Positions 1-11,812 of a stretch of DNA of 64,000 nucleotides are shown piece by piece; the first letter of the stretch is position 1, and the number at the start of each line of letters is the position of its first letter. The DNA is from Batkoa obscura. Its lineage: Eukaryota; Entomophthoromycota; Entomophthoromycetes; Entomophthorales; Batkoaceae. A program made the translations under genes and the position numbers. The notes under the pieces were generated by a model, which made no database searches, was not told the DNA's origin, and worked only from the letters and a program-made list of their open reading frames with translations. Where the stretch lies: positions 186,001-250,000 of the forward strand of contig JASVEC010000001.1 in the NCBI GenBank assembly GCA_030770535.1. Direction: 5' to 3'.

Positions 1-2549
1 TCTAACAATAGTTTAGTGTTAGGGCCAATGGGTTACCCAAATAAATTGATTAGGGACCAACTACATAAAGTAAATAATATTTGAAAGTTGTGGTACAAAA
101 AATTGTTTCATTCATTTATACCATAATATAGCAGTATTTTAAACTATACAATTGGACAAAAGAATTATTCTAGCTAAGCTTATAACAAATTAAACTAATA
201 TCTAAAGCACTTAACATCATACTAGTACCTAATTATTTACATATAATTTATCAAATAAAACAATTCACAGTATAAAATCACTATGGTTGTTAATTGTTGT
301 TTAAGTTCGGGATTATATAAACGATGATTCCGGGTATACATCAAGAGTTCGGAACATTTGCTTAAATGAATAATAATAAGTGTATCTGCTTTTTAATTGA
401 TTATTATAAATGATACTTATAAACTTATAGCCGAATTGAACTTTATAGCTTAATAATATAGGAAAGAAGCCGAATTTTATAAACTTTGAAGTAAAAATGT
501 ATATTTTTCTTATTTTATGAACAAAAATGAGAATACACTCTAAAAAAACCACTCCCTAATACAAAATACTAAGCAATTGTAAGCTACAGTTATAATTTTA
601 AAAAGTATTTTATTGTATAATGTGGAAAGTTTTCTATATATTAGTGTGTGTTTATTTAATTTAAGCATTAATTCATAACAGTGGATATCCCCACTTTTGA
701 AAGTAACAAATATTATTGAACTATACTAATATGGGTACTTCCGAGTTATCTATTAGTTCTATGTATGCTCAACAATCGAATTACTTCTTATAAAAGTGTG
801 CATTTATACCGCTTAATTTATTTAGATAAAATATCATGTATTTCATTAACACAATTTTTGATCTAAATAAATTTTACTACAGTATAAGTCATTAAAACTG
901 AAATTTTATGAATTAAGGACTTTGGTGGCTGAATAATTAAAATTTATATCATTTTTAAACTTTGGTAAAAAATATAATTTGTGTGCTAAAATAAAGTAAT
1001 ATTAAAGAATATCTTCAATACTGATAGAGCTTACTACTATAATCAACTTTTATGTTATTAGCAATCGGATTCAAATTCACATATAGAGCGAGATAAATGA
1101 AATTATAAAGATTCCATTACGCTTTTGTTATCCTTGTTTAGAGTTATTAATAAAGCTATTAAATAAACTATTTTGACTTATAAATTTTGAAAATTACCCT
1201 TTGGACATTAATCTTAATTAGGCTACGTACTTTTTTTATGAAACCGGCTATTTGAATAAGCTATTTATCTATTTGATTTTAATAATAAAACCCGTTGTGA
1301 CCATTTAGGTTGAATTGCCAAGAAGCTAAGTAAATATAGGGTATAAAATAAACATCAAAATTTTATATTACATATCTACTATAAAGTATAAATGATGACA
1401 TCAACTAAATAGTAGCCCTTTTGGTCATGTATCTTAAATTATACCACAATATCCCAAATGATCTTAAGAACTTTAATAAATATTATATTTCAAACATAAC
1501 ACTTATTATTGTATTTTACTCCAGTACCTAAGAATAATATAACTTTCATTGTATCACCTGGTCTAGATCCCATAGTCGTATATGTTTATTATATACCCAT
1601 TTACAAATATATTCATCGCAAATTTAGCATTTAAAAATATATTCTCAATTTTACACAAAATTGCTAGTTTTTTAAAGTTGGTAAGTTCACATATTTGCTA
1701 TTAAGGGATAGGTACAATCAAACAAACAAATAATTAATTATTAACAAACTTTGGATAATAATAATCAAATATTTTACTGAATGTGGTAGGGTAAAGTTAT
1801 TTTTGTTAGCTAATGAAATCATATCATAATCTGTAAGGTTATATAAGCTAATTGACTAATATTTAGCAAATAAATAAATAATAATAGCATATATTATTTA
1901 GTGCTCATCGGTATATTGCAAAAATGTATAGAGCTTATACCAGCTTAGTGACTCCATGCTTTTTTAGAATAAGAAAAATTAAAGTTGGCCGTAGGACCAT
2001 GTTTAAACTACTAATACCAATTTAGTGATTCGTAGATAGCATAGATACTTTAAAGATTTCTGACGTTGAGCAAAGTTAAAAAATCTTTGCTTTGAGGATA
2101 CATGAGGTTAAAGTGTGTGTAATTAGCTTAAATGAGACAAACCGGGGGGCTAAATTAAGATTATAGTTATGGAATATTGTAGGTTTTACAAAGCTTATAT
2201 TAGGAAATCTTTAAAATTTTAAAGGGATATAGATATAGTTAATAAGGTCAAAAAATACCGTAAGTATAATGCCTTGTTTAAATGCTAATATGCCATAATC
2301 AATAAAGAGCTAGCCTATGTTCGAATTTTTTATATTTAAATACAATAAAGTAAATAATTGATTTTTACAATTAATTTTTAATTATGTTGTTTTTGATCGA
2401 GACAATGCCAAATTTTAATGATTTGTATTTCGTAGCTTATTTTTTCAACATCTTAATTTAAAACAGCTAAAGTTTAAAATAAAATTTTGCGCTTAATTTC
2501 TTTTTCCATTTTAATATAACATAAAATTTAAAAAATAAACAAATAATTG
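1..2549. other. Gene-poor AT-rich intergenic region
   Basis: I see no convincing gene here. The longest open frame (313-552, minus strand, 79 codons) has low-complexity Phe/Ile/Tyr/Lys composition typical of chance frames in AT-rich DNA and has no recognisable domain, signal peptide or promoter box. No tRNA-like fold and no conserved intron-exon pattern was seen. Confidence 0.5.
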
Positions 2550-2646
2550 TCTTTTTTTATTTAAAAAATTAGTAAAATTGTTTCCACTCAATGGCACTTA
2601 AAAATGGAGAAAATAATAAAACTCAAAGTGACATCCTCAAATATTA
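2550..2646 (+). mobile_element. Decayed copy of the ~105-bp MITE family
   Basis: The central part (CCACTCAATGGCACTTAAAAA followed by an A-rich stretch and GACATCCTCA) aligns with the middle and right end of the MITE repeated about 20 times further on. The left end is barely recognisable, so this is an old copy. Confidence 0.5.
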
Positions 2647-2817
2647 GAAAAAAAACACTCATACATAGCTTGTTTAAAATTGAATAAAAAAAAGGAATCA
2701 TTTTTATAACATTGTGATTAATTCATAACTTTGTTAAAAATCAAAACTGCAAAAATTTGAACTTTGTATTTGACTTAACCCACAGCAAATTATTAAAAAT
2801 TTTAGAATTGGACTGTG

Positions 2818-2960
2818 TTCAGTTGCCTGTCAGTTTCTCTAACCTACTGCTAATTTTTTAGATGCAAATTAATAATCATTAAGCAATATGATTTTAAATT
2901 TTGCATAAAGAAATTCAATAGCAAATTAAAATATACAAAAACATCTAAATGCAACCACTT
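2818..2960. repeat. Decayed inverted-repeat element, second small family
   Basis: The right end reads ACATCTAAATGCAACCA and the left end AGTTGCCTGTCAGTTTC. CTGCTAATTTTT on the left faces GCAAATTAAAATA on the right, an imperfect inverted repeat. The right end closely matches the right end of the better-preserved element at 61604-61774, so the two are probably one family. Confidence 0.45.
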
Positions 2961-3055
2961 TTATAATATTTAATATAATGATAAGTAATCTTTGAACACA
3001 ATGATAAATGATATGTAAATATAAAATTTAATTTATAGTAAGAGTAAATTATTTA

Positions 3056-4837
3056 TTAGATAACAAATTTCTTTTCCGAAAACAATAAGCGAGCATCATC
3101 TTTTTTAATTTCGGGTGTAATCAACTGTACTTTAACTGTCCAATTTCCAGAATAGTAAGAATTGGTATTGCTTAAGCTCAATTTGAATTGATCATTAAAC
3201 TGATTCAATTGTACACTATTCTTATACCATTTAACTATAAACTTTTCACCTTTAAACAACTCCGGATCTTTACGGAAAGGGCCAAAAGCTAATGGAGTCA
3301 AATTAATAATGATGTTTGAACTCACTTTACTAACAGTTAAATCATCAATGATATTCAATCTTTTAAGATACTGCAACCAAAGAGATTCTTTACATACCTT
3401 ACAAAATTTTGGTGAAGTCATATTTCTCATAACGCAATGTTCATTTGTTGGACGATATCTTTTAACATTGTGGTCATCCCAAGTAGGATATAAAGAATAA
3501 TTTTCACCTTCAAATTTATACTCTTGTTCCGTACCATACTCGTGTAAAGTAACAGAAGTTACCATTCTTAATGGTCCATTATCTGATATATCCTTTGTAC
3601 TTGTGATACTCAATGTATGTAATCCCTTGCTGAATCCGTTGGTACTATTAAAATGATTATAAAACACACGATCAATTGTATTAGCAGATTTCCAAGGGAT
3701 TGATATGTCATCAATTTTAATAGAAATACTATCCTCTTCAGCTGCCCCAGAGATACCGATTCTATAATACCAGCGATTAAACTTACCATCTGAAGTAAAG
3801 TTGGCTACAAAAGGCCCATTCTTCAAACTATACCATGGGTATAACAGTAATCGATTAATATTACGTTCTTCTCTTACAGTACTACTAGTTAGCCAATGTT
3901 TCCATTTAATATTATTGGAATTTTGGATCTCTTCACTATTGGCCCCATAATAAGCATATGAGTTATCATATTCGTCTCCAACTTCTGCAAAGGTATGACC
4001 CATTTCATGATTTAATACAACTGAACCACTACGTTTTGAGGAAGTTGATATAATAATATCTCCACCAACGCCGCCATAATACTCATCATTGGCAATAACT
4101 ACTTTATAATCACAGGCGAAATCACCAGTTAATTTACAATAAGAATTAACTTTATTAATACTATTGTTTGGATAATAAATAGCTCTTAACTCTTCACCTG
4201 GTCTGTACAATGAAAATGCCGTATTTTTCTTGATATTTGCTTTGGTTATACCAGAATCTTGCGATTCTACAAACACAGCCCATACATTGTAAACGGGAAA
4301 ATAAGAGTTAAAAGTTTCCCCTTCAAATAGTTTTTTGACTAAGTAATTGATGTCTGTAAAAAACTTTTCTTTTTCAGAGAGCTGGTAACCGTCACCCATA
4401 AATACAACATCAATACGATTCTTTGAGTCTCCACTGCTTAAAAGTTTTCTTACTTCAGTGACAGCTTTGTTCATTTTAGGGAGTAGATTTGGATTGTTAT
4501 CACCTATTATTTTATTACTATTATTGCCATTAATAGGGATGATTGGTAAACTGCCACATACTTTAGCTAATTCTTGATCAACGTTAGCTTCATGGATAGT
4601 TGTAATAGTAAATAAGTCATGATTTAAACTGGCAATCAATTCACTCCCCTTTTCAATATGGCCTAATTTTCCCTTTTTTACAATAGTTGGCGAACCTTTA
4701 TTGAGCCCATGATAACGTTGGACCAGTCCGTTGAATATTACTTCACAATGATCATCATATTTGACTACTTTTGATTCATAGAAGTTGGGTTCGGCCGCTA
4801 GGATACTTATAATATTAAAAATTTTAGTAGTTGGCAT
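3056..4837 (-). CDS. M64-family (IgA peptidase-like) zinc metallopeptidase
   Basis: This is a 593-residue protein with one uninterrupted frame. The zinc site is near residue 277: HEMGH, then TFAEVGDEY, the HEXXH plus downstream Asp-Glu-Tyr arrangement characteristic of the M64 (IgA-protease-like) family. The preceding GGVGGDIIIS and the earlier VVFMGDGY segment (about residue 145) are further family hallmarks. The first 15 residues are mildly hydrophobic (KIFNIISILAAEP), so a short signal peptide is possible but not clear. The role is presumably secreted or cell-surface proteolysis; the substrate cannot be told from sequence. The cysteine-rich MRN...KFCKVCK segment near residue 480 follows the catalytic domain as in other members. 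The start is a true ATG with no closer in-frame alternative. Confidence is high for the family and low for the substrate. Confidence 0.85.
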   Translation of the reverse strand: MPTTKIFNIISILAAEPNFYESKVVKYDDHCEVIFNGLVQRYHGLNKGSPTIVKKGKLGHIEKGSELIASLNHDLFTITTIHEANVDQELAKVCGSLPIIPINGNNSNKIIGDNNPNLLPKMNKAVTEVRKLLSSGDSKNRIDVVFMGDGYQLSEKEKFFTDINYLVKKLFEGETFNSYFPVYNVWAVFVESQDSGITKANIKKNTAFSLYRPGEELRAIYYPNNSINKVNSYCKLTGDFACDYKVVIANDEYYGGVGGDIIISTSSKRSGSVVLNHEMGHTFAEVGDEYDNSYAYYGANSEEIQNSNNIKWKHWLTSSTVREERNINRLLLYPWYSLKNGPFVANFTSDGKFNRWYYRIGISGAAEEDSISIKIDDISIPWKSANTIDRVFYNHFNSTNGFSKGLHTLSITSTKDISDNGPLRMVTSVTLHEYGTEQEYKFEGENYSLYPTWDDHNVKRYRPTNEHCVMRNMTSPKFCKVCKESLWLQYLKRLNIIDDLTVSKVSSNIIINLTPLAFGPFRKDPELFKGEKFIVKWYKNSVQLNQFNDQFKLSLSNTNSYYSGNWTVKVQLITPEIKKDDARLLFSEKKFVI

Positions 4838-6278
4838 TCGAGTAAATAAAACTTAATACCTTTGACTCTCAACAAGTATGAGTTGAGTTAAGATTAATAA
4901 ATTCCAACTTATTAAAGAACTTAATGGCAATTTCATTTTTTGATATACAAATGGATAGTTTATTAACTTTTATTTATATTATTTACATCTAAACTAAAGT
5001 AACATATTTTTATTATATCGATCGAAGGTAGTCTTATCACATTATCATAAAATCCATTAGTTTTAAGACGCTAGTTTAGCTAGCCGTTATATCAACTAGT
5101 TTTTAATTTACTTTTAACACTGGTTGAAAATTAGCAAATTAAATTCATTCTATAGCTATAATTACTGTAGAATTAATAACCATTGTTTTTAACAGTCAGT
5201 ACAATTTTAATAATGGGAACATGATATGTCTCATGAATGATGTAGCTAAAATCATTGTAGATTTTTTGTTCTTATGATTATTGTTATAATACTTAAATTT
5301 TCTAATTATTAGATGCTGTGTAAATGTTTTTTGCTTAAGTACTTGCCTATAATTTTTAAATTATGAATTGCATAAAAGTGAACAAATAAATGAAACCAAA
5401 AAAACATCCTTGTATTTACCCTCTGAGTACCAAATTCTTAAAAATATCAGTCTAAAAGAACAACTTTGTTTTGCAAAAATAATTCAATTGGGTCAGAGGT
5501 TTTTGCACGACTGGGCTGTTTGACGATTGTCTTCGTCTAAACCATACTTTGACTTGAAATTTGGATGGTGAAAATATTCGGTTGGTACCCAAAGGATTAA
5601 ATTTTCAATTTTTTAAAGTATTGAAATCCACATAATGTTTAGAAGCAAGTTTTTTTAACTAAATATTTACTATAGACTATACTAACATAAATTAAAGGCT
5701 TATACTCAATAAACCGTATGCATATAATTATTTTAATAGTGAAATAAATTTTCTAATTAGATTGAGACTTACTATTAATTCTAATCTTTAGGTTCTAGAA
5801 TGCTATTTCCGCTGCTAAATGCTATATGTCTATTAAATTAACTTCTATACTATTTTATATGAAATCTTTCAAAAAATCATTTTTTGACTAGTTTTTGATA
5901 ACCACTATACACTATAACAGCACAAACTTATTGTGTTTATATTTCTATTCAAGTTAAAGATATACTTAATGGATAAAATGACAAAAGGGAAAATATTAAA
6001 TTAAACTATTAAAAAGTGGAATTAAACTATAATAGGAACAAGACAATAGTCAAAATTCATAGCTGAACCTTAATTTGTTACTATTATCTTAAACTTTGGT
6101 TCATTTTAGTGAGTTTAATCACAATACAACGAGTAACAGAAAAAATAATGAAACTATTACAGTCATTTACTATCTAAGTTCAAGCTTTTCTCCTACCTTT
6201 ATATACAACAAATTAAATGTACTATAAAATAAACTTTGATTAGTGATATTATTTATTCGAGATGTAAAATATAAAAAA
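4838..6278. other. Intergenic region with one decayed MITE
   Basis: No gene is apparent between the metallopeptidase start and the receptor stop. It contains the MITE remnant listed separately and a short pair of inverted heptamers (CCTCTGA near 5420 and TCAGAGG near 5495) of unclear meaning. Confidence 0.45.
5315..5417 (+). mobile_element. Decayed copy of the ~105-bp MITE family
   Basis: The left part TTTTTTGCTTAAGTACTT and the right part AATGAAACCAAAAAAACATC match the two ends of the MITE consensus in the same order and at the right spacing. The centre is strongly diverged. Confidence 0.55.
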
Positions 6279-7262
6279 TTAAGATCTAAAAATCTTATAG
6301 CATAAATTTTGAAACATTTCTATCATAGCCAATTTAATCTGTTCGTGTAAAACAAGAACCATCAATGGATTCATAACACCTAAAAACATAAGTAAAGCAG
6401 CCGTAATGGCATCGGCCTCTACAGAACGTACCTTCCAGGCGCTTAATTCATAAATTTCATAAGCTATAGTAGGAAGCAAGCAAAGATAATAAAAGAATAA
6501 CATGACAGATATTTTTAGGTAAACTTTACGTTTAATCCTTTTAACTTCCACTTCGTTAATTTCTTGATGATATCCAATGGATTTATTCTCAGATCCTTGA
6601 GAATTCAATGTCGTTACCATCTTTTTAATTGCTTTTTTATGTGCTGTTGCAATATAAATATAACAATAAGTTACTACCACTAAGGTTAAAATTCGAAAGA
6701 TTAATGATACTATTTGAGCTGTCATAACTAAAGGTTCCTTATGAAGCGCATCCACAAGCATACATCTTCCAATTGGCATTTTGAAAAACTTGAGTTGAAC
6801 CCCAACTGAAATGCAAAATGCAAATACAATAGCCATTGGAATACCACCGACTAAAACCCAGAACAAGGTAGTTTTCATTTTTCCAGTTTTGGATGAAATA
6901 ATAGCATCATATCTAGAATAAGCTAATAGAGCTACCATCCAAATAGCAGAGAAAGTAAAGAAACCAGTGGATGCACCACGTATATGACAATCATATGGCC
7001 CATTACCAAAAATTCCCATAAAAAATCGAATGTTTCCATATAAAGTGGTTCCCGCATTAGCTGCATCTAATAAAGTTAAGGCTAATACCGCTATACCACT
7101 TACATTAAATAATAAGCTTCGACGGTATAGAATTATTCCAAGCACAAATAAATTTAATAGTATAGATAAGACACCTTCAGTAAATAAAACATAGGTTCGT
7201 ATTATTACCACTATCTGCGGGGGCTCAGAAGATGCTTGAGTTGAGAGAGTACTATTATTCAT
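6279..7262 (-). CDS. Seven-transmembrane receptor, class A (rhodopsin-like) GPCR
   Basis: The protein is 327 residues from the first true ATG (MNNSTLST). The frame stays open 15 codons further upstream but only to a TTG. Seven hydrophobic segments follow a short N-terminus with a likely N-glycosylation site (Asn-Asn-Ser-Thr). Class A landmarks are visible: a Cys before TM3 (YDCHIRG) and one in the second outer loop (GRCMLVD) that could pair, SRY in place of DRY at the end of TM3 (AYSRYDAII), CLLP in TM6 like the CWxP motif, and NPLMV in TM7 in place of NPxxY. The third inner loop is basic (EVKRIKRKVYLK). Class A-like receptors are rare in Dikarya but occur in some early-diverging fungi. The ligand is unknown. 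It would sit in the plasma membrane and couple to a G protein, although the changed NPxxY leaves signalling uncertain. Confidence 0.8.
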   Translation of the reverse strand: MNNSTLSTQASSEPPQIVVIIRTYVLFTEGVLSILLNLFVLGIILYRRSLLFNVSGIAVLALTLLDAANAGTTLYGNIRFFMGIFGNGPYDCHIRGASTGFFTFSAIWMVALLAYSRYDAIISSKTGKMKTTLFWVLVGGIPMAIVFAFCISVGVQLKFFKMPIGRCMLVDALHKEPLVMTAQIVSLIFRILTLVVVTYCYIYIATAHKKAIKKMVTTLNSQGSENKSIGYHQEINEVEVKRIKRKVYLKISVMLFFYYLCLLPTIAYEIYELSAWKVRSVEADAITAALLMFLGVMNPLMVLVLHEQIKLAMIEMFQNLCYKIFRS

Positions 7263-7576
7263 TAAATGGTAAGAAAGCAAAAAAACAAGAAATGAAAAAA
7301 GGATCAATTATATTCAATTTTAGATTATCCAATAAAGTGTAATTGTATTAAAGAATTCTTTTAATAATCAGGACTTTTTATTTTACTATACTACATCATT
7401 TAAAATAGATAAGCATTGACTATTTTTGTATTATTGTAAATTATAAAAAAAATTAGTAATGGATTTTGTACTCAGTAAATTAACCAACCAGTGCTAAATT
7501 TAGTTTAATGTTACCAAATTAGAACACAATTGCTATTGTTGTTAAAATCAAGAATTATGAACTTTAAACTATTGCA

Positions 7577-7749
7577 ACTGTTGAAGCTCTTTTGCGACCT
7601 ATTTAACAGAAAATTTGAGAAAAAATTTGAGAAAAAAATTCATGTTATATTCATGTAAAATATTTGAACCAAGCCTCAAAAAAATCGGTTGAAAACAATT
7701 TAATTTCAAAAATTATCGCTAAAAAAGTCACAAAGAGGCTGCAACAGCT
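7577..7749. repeat. Short inverted-repeat (MITE-like) element, third family
   Basis: The left end CTGTTGAAGCTCTTTTGCGAC is matched in inverse complement by the right end GTCACAAAGAGGCTGCAACAG, about 22 bases with few mismatches, enclosing an AT-rich core of about 130 bases. No coding capacity. I saw no second copy in the window. Confidence 0.5.
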
Positions 7750-8746
7750 ATAAGCACAAGTTAAAATTTATTTCGAGCTTTACTATATTTGGACTTTTCA
7801 TTTACTTTACCTGTTTATCACCGCTTGTTTTATTTTTTATTTTAGCAAGGATAGCTTTTTCTTATTGTGCTACATAACTATCAGTCTAATAAGAATTTAT
7901 ATTTTAAAAGTGTACTTTGTTTCATTACTTTGTATATTCTACTATACCAAATAGCATCACATTTTCATTAAAAACAAATATTCAACTTTTGCTATTTGTA
8001 TCATCTCAAAATCACTATATAAAAAAAAGAGTTTTGGGGTAAGTAACGTGGATTTAAAAAATCTAAAAATAGCTTGTATAAAATAAAATAGTAACATAAG
8101 CTATTTTCAAAGTATAAAATTCGAACTTAATAGCTCACGGGACATGGCTTAAGAGCTTTAATTTTATATTAAGTACCCTTAAAAATTAACCATTGTTCCA
8201 GATAGCTGCTATGTCTCTAATTTGTATATTTAAACATTGTTGTCTATCATCAGTAAAATAGTAAAAAACAAGAAAGATGAAATTCATTTATTATTTTGTT
8301 TTTTTTATTGGTTAAAATAGAAATTCAAAATCCACTTTATTGAACAAAGTTTAATTAAATTTCATTTCATTTTTGTTCTTTTTTTAAAACACGATTTTAA
8401 AAGGTTGACTATTTGAAAAGGTAAATCTATATGGGATATAGGTTAAATTTGAGAATAGTATTAATTTGTTGGAATTGTTATATCAATAGAATGGTGACAT
8501 AACAGAATCTATTGGTAAATACAAATACAAATGTGTAAAAATGAAATAAAACAATTCTATAATTTATTTTACTATTAAAAAATTAATAATAATTATAACA
8601 AAAATAATAGTAACCAAAATAAAGTGCTTATATCTAGTAAATATATTTAAAAATTTAATAAAATATTACTTTTTAGACTATATTAACTAAACAATAGAAT
8701 TATAGTATCTTTAAATATATTTTTTTAATATCATTTAAAAACAATA

Positions 8747-8843
8747 TATGGGGGTGTATTTTTTTAAGAACTTTACTAGCAATTTTTCCACTCAAATAGC
8801 ACTTAAGAAACGGAAAAAGTGATGAAACCAAACACCCCCATAT
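8747..8843 (+). mobile_element. MITE, ~97 bp, inserted in the transposon's left terminal repeat
   Basis: The ends are TATGGGGGTGT and ACACCCCCATA, with the usual core (CCACTCAAATAGCACTTAAG). It interrupts the left terminal inverted repeat of the surrounding transposon, so it is younger than that element. Confidence 0.8.
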
Positions 8844-9376
8844 AAGGGTGTCCGAATTGGTTTCATTTTTTTATCCAATTTTTAAATATTTATATTTTAA
8901 AAACTTTGCTTAAAATTCTATAAAAGTAAATTCTTTATTAAAAGCCAAAAGTACCCGACACAGTTTTAAATTATTTTGTTATAATTTATATTGTTAATTA
9001 GCGGAATTTTTATTAAATTTAATATAAATTTCTGGATTAGCAAAGATTTTACTAATATAGCCTGTATAGTGATATTAGTCAAAGTTGTAATATGTAAATA
9101 AATATATACTTCTATATAACTTTATTAAGAAATATTTATTATTAACTGTTTTATAGTCAACATTGCAGATTTGCTATCAAATGAATAAATTATTTTAATG
9201 TTATAATTACATTATCAATATATCACTAAGTTAATAAATAGCTGCATAGGAAGGATTGGTTAACCCCAGAACTATAATTAACCATCCCTATGTGACACAA
9301 GCAGTATAATAATACTTTTTACTTATTATTACAACTACTTGCTCTTTGACTATTTATTAACTTAGCTATCAATAAT

Positions 9377-11075
9377 TTAAGTAATATCAACATTTAATAA
9401 TTGATTTCTATCATCTAATAAACTACTTACTTGCTTACTAAATATTGAAACTTTTAAATTTTCTGTTATTTTTGTAAGATAAGTTGGGGTTGACCTTTTA
9501 ATTTTTCTATCCTCTATAGACTCTATAACTTTAATTGAGATTATATCGCTTTTTTTTGATCTATCAGATACTGGATAACAGTGTAGTTTTTTACCACGTT
9601 TAATAAAATGTAAATACTTTTTAATACCTTTGATTTTTATTATTATTTTTGTATCTTTGTTTCTTTCATACTTTTTAAAAATTATATTTGTTTTCCCATT
9701 ATTGACAGTTGAGTTATTAACTCTATTATGTTCACAAATAAAAATCTCAAATTTTAAAATTAATTGATCAATATCTTCTATTTTACCTAATGCTTCAAAA
9801 CTATTTTTCCACTGTAAAAGATTTCCAAAATGTCCGTCAACTATACTTTTTCCATGATGCTCAGGAAAAAAATTAAGATCAATATCCAAACTACTATTTA
9901 TTTTATAAATTTCTTCAAATATATAATGTAAAACTCTTGAGATTTAAAATGATATCCTGTATCTGCCCATATATTAATTTTTGTAAACTTTTTAAATAAA
10001 GGCTCTTTAGATATTAAATCAATTAAACAATCTCCTATATATGCTGAATCATGATTTAATATTTCAGATAAATAATCAAAATAAATTTTGCTTATTGTTT
10101 TATCGTTTTTTAAATACAAAACGCCAAACCCTAATACTGATATAGCTTGTTTATTATAATGATCTAAGTTTATTGGATCTGGTCTTGTTCCTATTTCCAT
10201 ATTTTGTTTAAAGTCTAAAATTATTATACAACTTCTATTATTTAATTTTTCAATAGTTTCATTAAGTATGTTTTTTTGAGTATCAACACAAAATTCATAG
10301 TTTATATAACCTTTTTTCTTTATTAAAAGATTCCTGTATCTCTGCTTTATTTTCTGTCGCTGTATTTATTTTATTTTCAAATAACTTTTTTCTAACTGTA
10401 TACTGGGCACATATATTACATAAATCTGTTTTTCTTGCTGGATTTTTAAAATTATTTGGTATATATTTGAAAAATGTTAACCTAGCTACTGCTTTATCTT
10501 TTAAACCATTAAAGTACTTACTGTATATCATTCTTCTACTTTTATTTAATATATATATTCTCTGACGAATATTTATCATTATTTTTTTTACTAAATCTTG
10601 ATGAAATAGTTGAATTATTAAGTAAATATTGTACAATAATCTCGATTTGCTCATTTTTAATTTTTTTTGTATTTTTGATAGTAGGTCGTAACGTTGGTAT
10701 TTTATTATTATTAATTATTTTTGAATAATCATACTGATTTTTACTTATATTAAATCCAAAGCTTTTACATTCATCAAAAGAATATACTGAAGCTATAGTC
10801 GATAATAATGCTACTTGTTGGTTTTTATTTCCTGTTTCCCTTAAAACACTAATTTTATACATTGCTTGATTAAGTCTGTTATTATTAATAGTAAAAGTTA
10901 ATAACATTTTTTTTCTTTTTTTTGTTTTATTATAAAATTCCGTAAACTCTGAGCTATTGTGAATAGTTGTTAAAATTGATGTAAATGAATTACAATGTTT
11001 ATATAATGTGCTTCTCCCTATCGTATTAAATTTTTTAGAAATTCCATTTCGAAGTTTGGTTATAAAAGCTTGCAT
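9377..11075 (-). pseudogene. Broken DDE/D transposase gene
   Basis: Four consecutive minus-strand frames (11075-10542, 10654-10295, about 10290-9898, 9889-9377) read as one transposase of roughly 560 residues split by at least two or three frame changes. Visible in order: a Lys-rich N-terminal part; KTDLCNIC, a possible zinc-binding pair; IIILDFKQNMEIG, a candidate first catalytic Asp; LNHDSAYIGDCL; IWADTGYHF, a candidate second Asp; and EHHGKSIVDGHFG, which holds the probable third acidic residue. The spacing suits a cut-and-paste DDE/D transposase. I do not recognise the superfamily with certainty. It is flanked by terminal inverted repeats and is not expected to make active enzyme. Confidence 0.7.
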
Positions 11076-11167
11076 TTTGTTTTTATTTTAATAAAAAATA
11101 AAATCAAATAATTATATAATCACATATTATATAGCTATTGAATATTTAATAAAAAATACAAAACACT

Positions 11168-11524
11168 GTGAAATATCGTTTCATCAGCTCTGTGATTGAT
11201 TATCGCATAATAATCACTTAACTAGTTGGAGTATAAAATAGATTCTTCAACATAATAGCTCAAGGCTTTTTAATTGAATTGTTCCCTAATATTTTACTTT
11301 TAATAAAGCCACTAAGTCTTTCTGACAATATCTTATGTAGGTTTTACAGTAGTATCCTGTATTCTATTTATTTTACATAGCTCGTAGCTTATTGCGTATT
11401 ACTCCTATTGATTTAAGTCTATCTTAGCTACATAAACTAAGGCCTTTTGACTTACGGCCAGTTAACTAAGCTAGAACTGCCTCTAACTCCAATTACTGAG
11501 TACTAACTTTCACAAACATATAAT
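11168..11524 (-). repeat. Interspersed TG...CAC repeat, shorter copy (possible solo LTR)
   Basis: This is the inverse-complement match of the repeats at 16643-17104 and 32058-32602, sharing the ends TGTGAAAGTT and ATATTTCAC and long internal matches. It lies inside the 8.7-11.7 kb transposon, between the transposase remnant and the right terminal repeat. No target-site duplication is clear here. It holds no gene and is a fossil. Confidence 0.6.
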
Positions 11525-11528
11525 CAAA

Positions 11529-11580
11529 AAAATAAAATAAAATAAAATAAAATAAAATAAAATAAATAAATAAATAAAAT
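11529..11580. repeat. (AAAAT)n microsatellite
   Basis: About ten tandem AAAAT/AAAT units next to the interspersed repeat, inside the decayed transposon. Confidence 0.85.
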
Positions 11581-11812
11581 AAGTCTTTAAGTTAAATTTT
11601 TATATTTAGTTTTAAGCTTTTTAAATTTAGCTGATCATACATTAAAGACTTACAAATTTAAAAACTTAAAATTTGGATTAATTTCTAGTTGAATTCTGAA
11701 ACCAATTCGGACACCCCCATATATTGTTTTTAAATAATATTAAAAGTATGTATTTAATCAATTTATTAAGTTTCTTTAAAACTATATAACTATATTAACT
11801 ATTTATTATATC

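Larger units (their letters stand above)
8721..11745 (-). mobile_element. Decayed terminal-inverted-repeat DNA transposon
   Basis: The right end (about 11700-11745) reads, in inverse complement, TTTAAAAACAATATATGGG, then GGTGTCCGAATTGGTTTCA. The same string lies at the left end (about 8721-8872) but is split by a MITE at 8747-8843. Arms are about 45 bases. Between them lie fragments of a DDE transposase on the minus strand, a TSD-less copy of a TG...CAC repeat (11168-11524) and an (AAAAT)n tract, so younger sequences have landed in it. The element is about 3.0 kb including insertions. The superfamily is not assigned. Its right end is only about 70 bases beyond the stop of the deacetylase gene. 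Confidence 0.7.

Noticed and set aside
313-552. 79-codon minus-strand open frame
   Set aside because: Composition is that of random AT-rich DNA; there is no signal peptide, domain, promoter box or homologue in the window.
7263-7307. N-terminal extension of the 7TM receptor
   Set aside because: It begins at TTG, not ATG, as do the apparent extensions of the deacetylase, carboxypeptidase 2 and the first P450 frame.
9898-10200. Reading this as an independent gene
   Set aside because: It is the middle part of the broken transposase, bounded by the other fragments in order.
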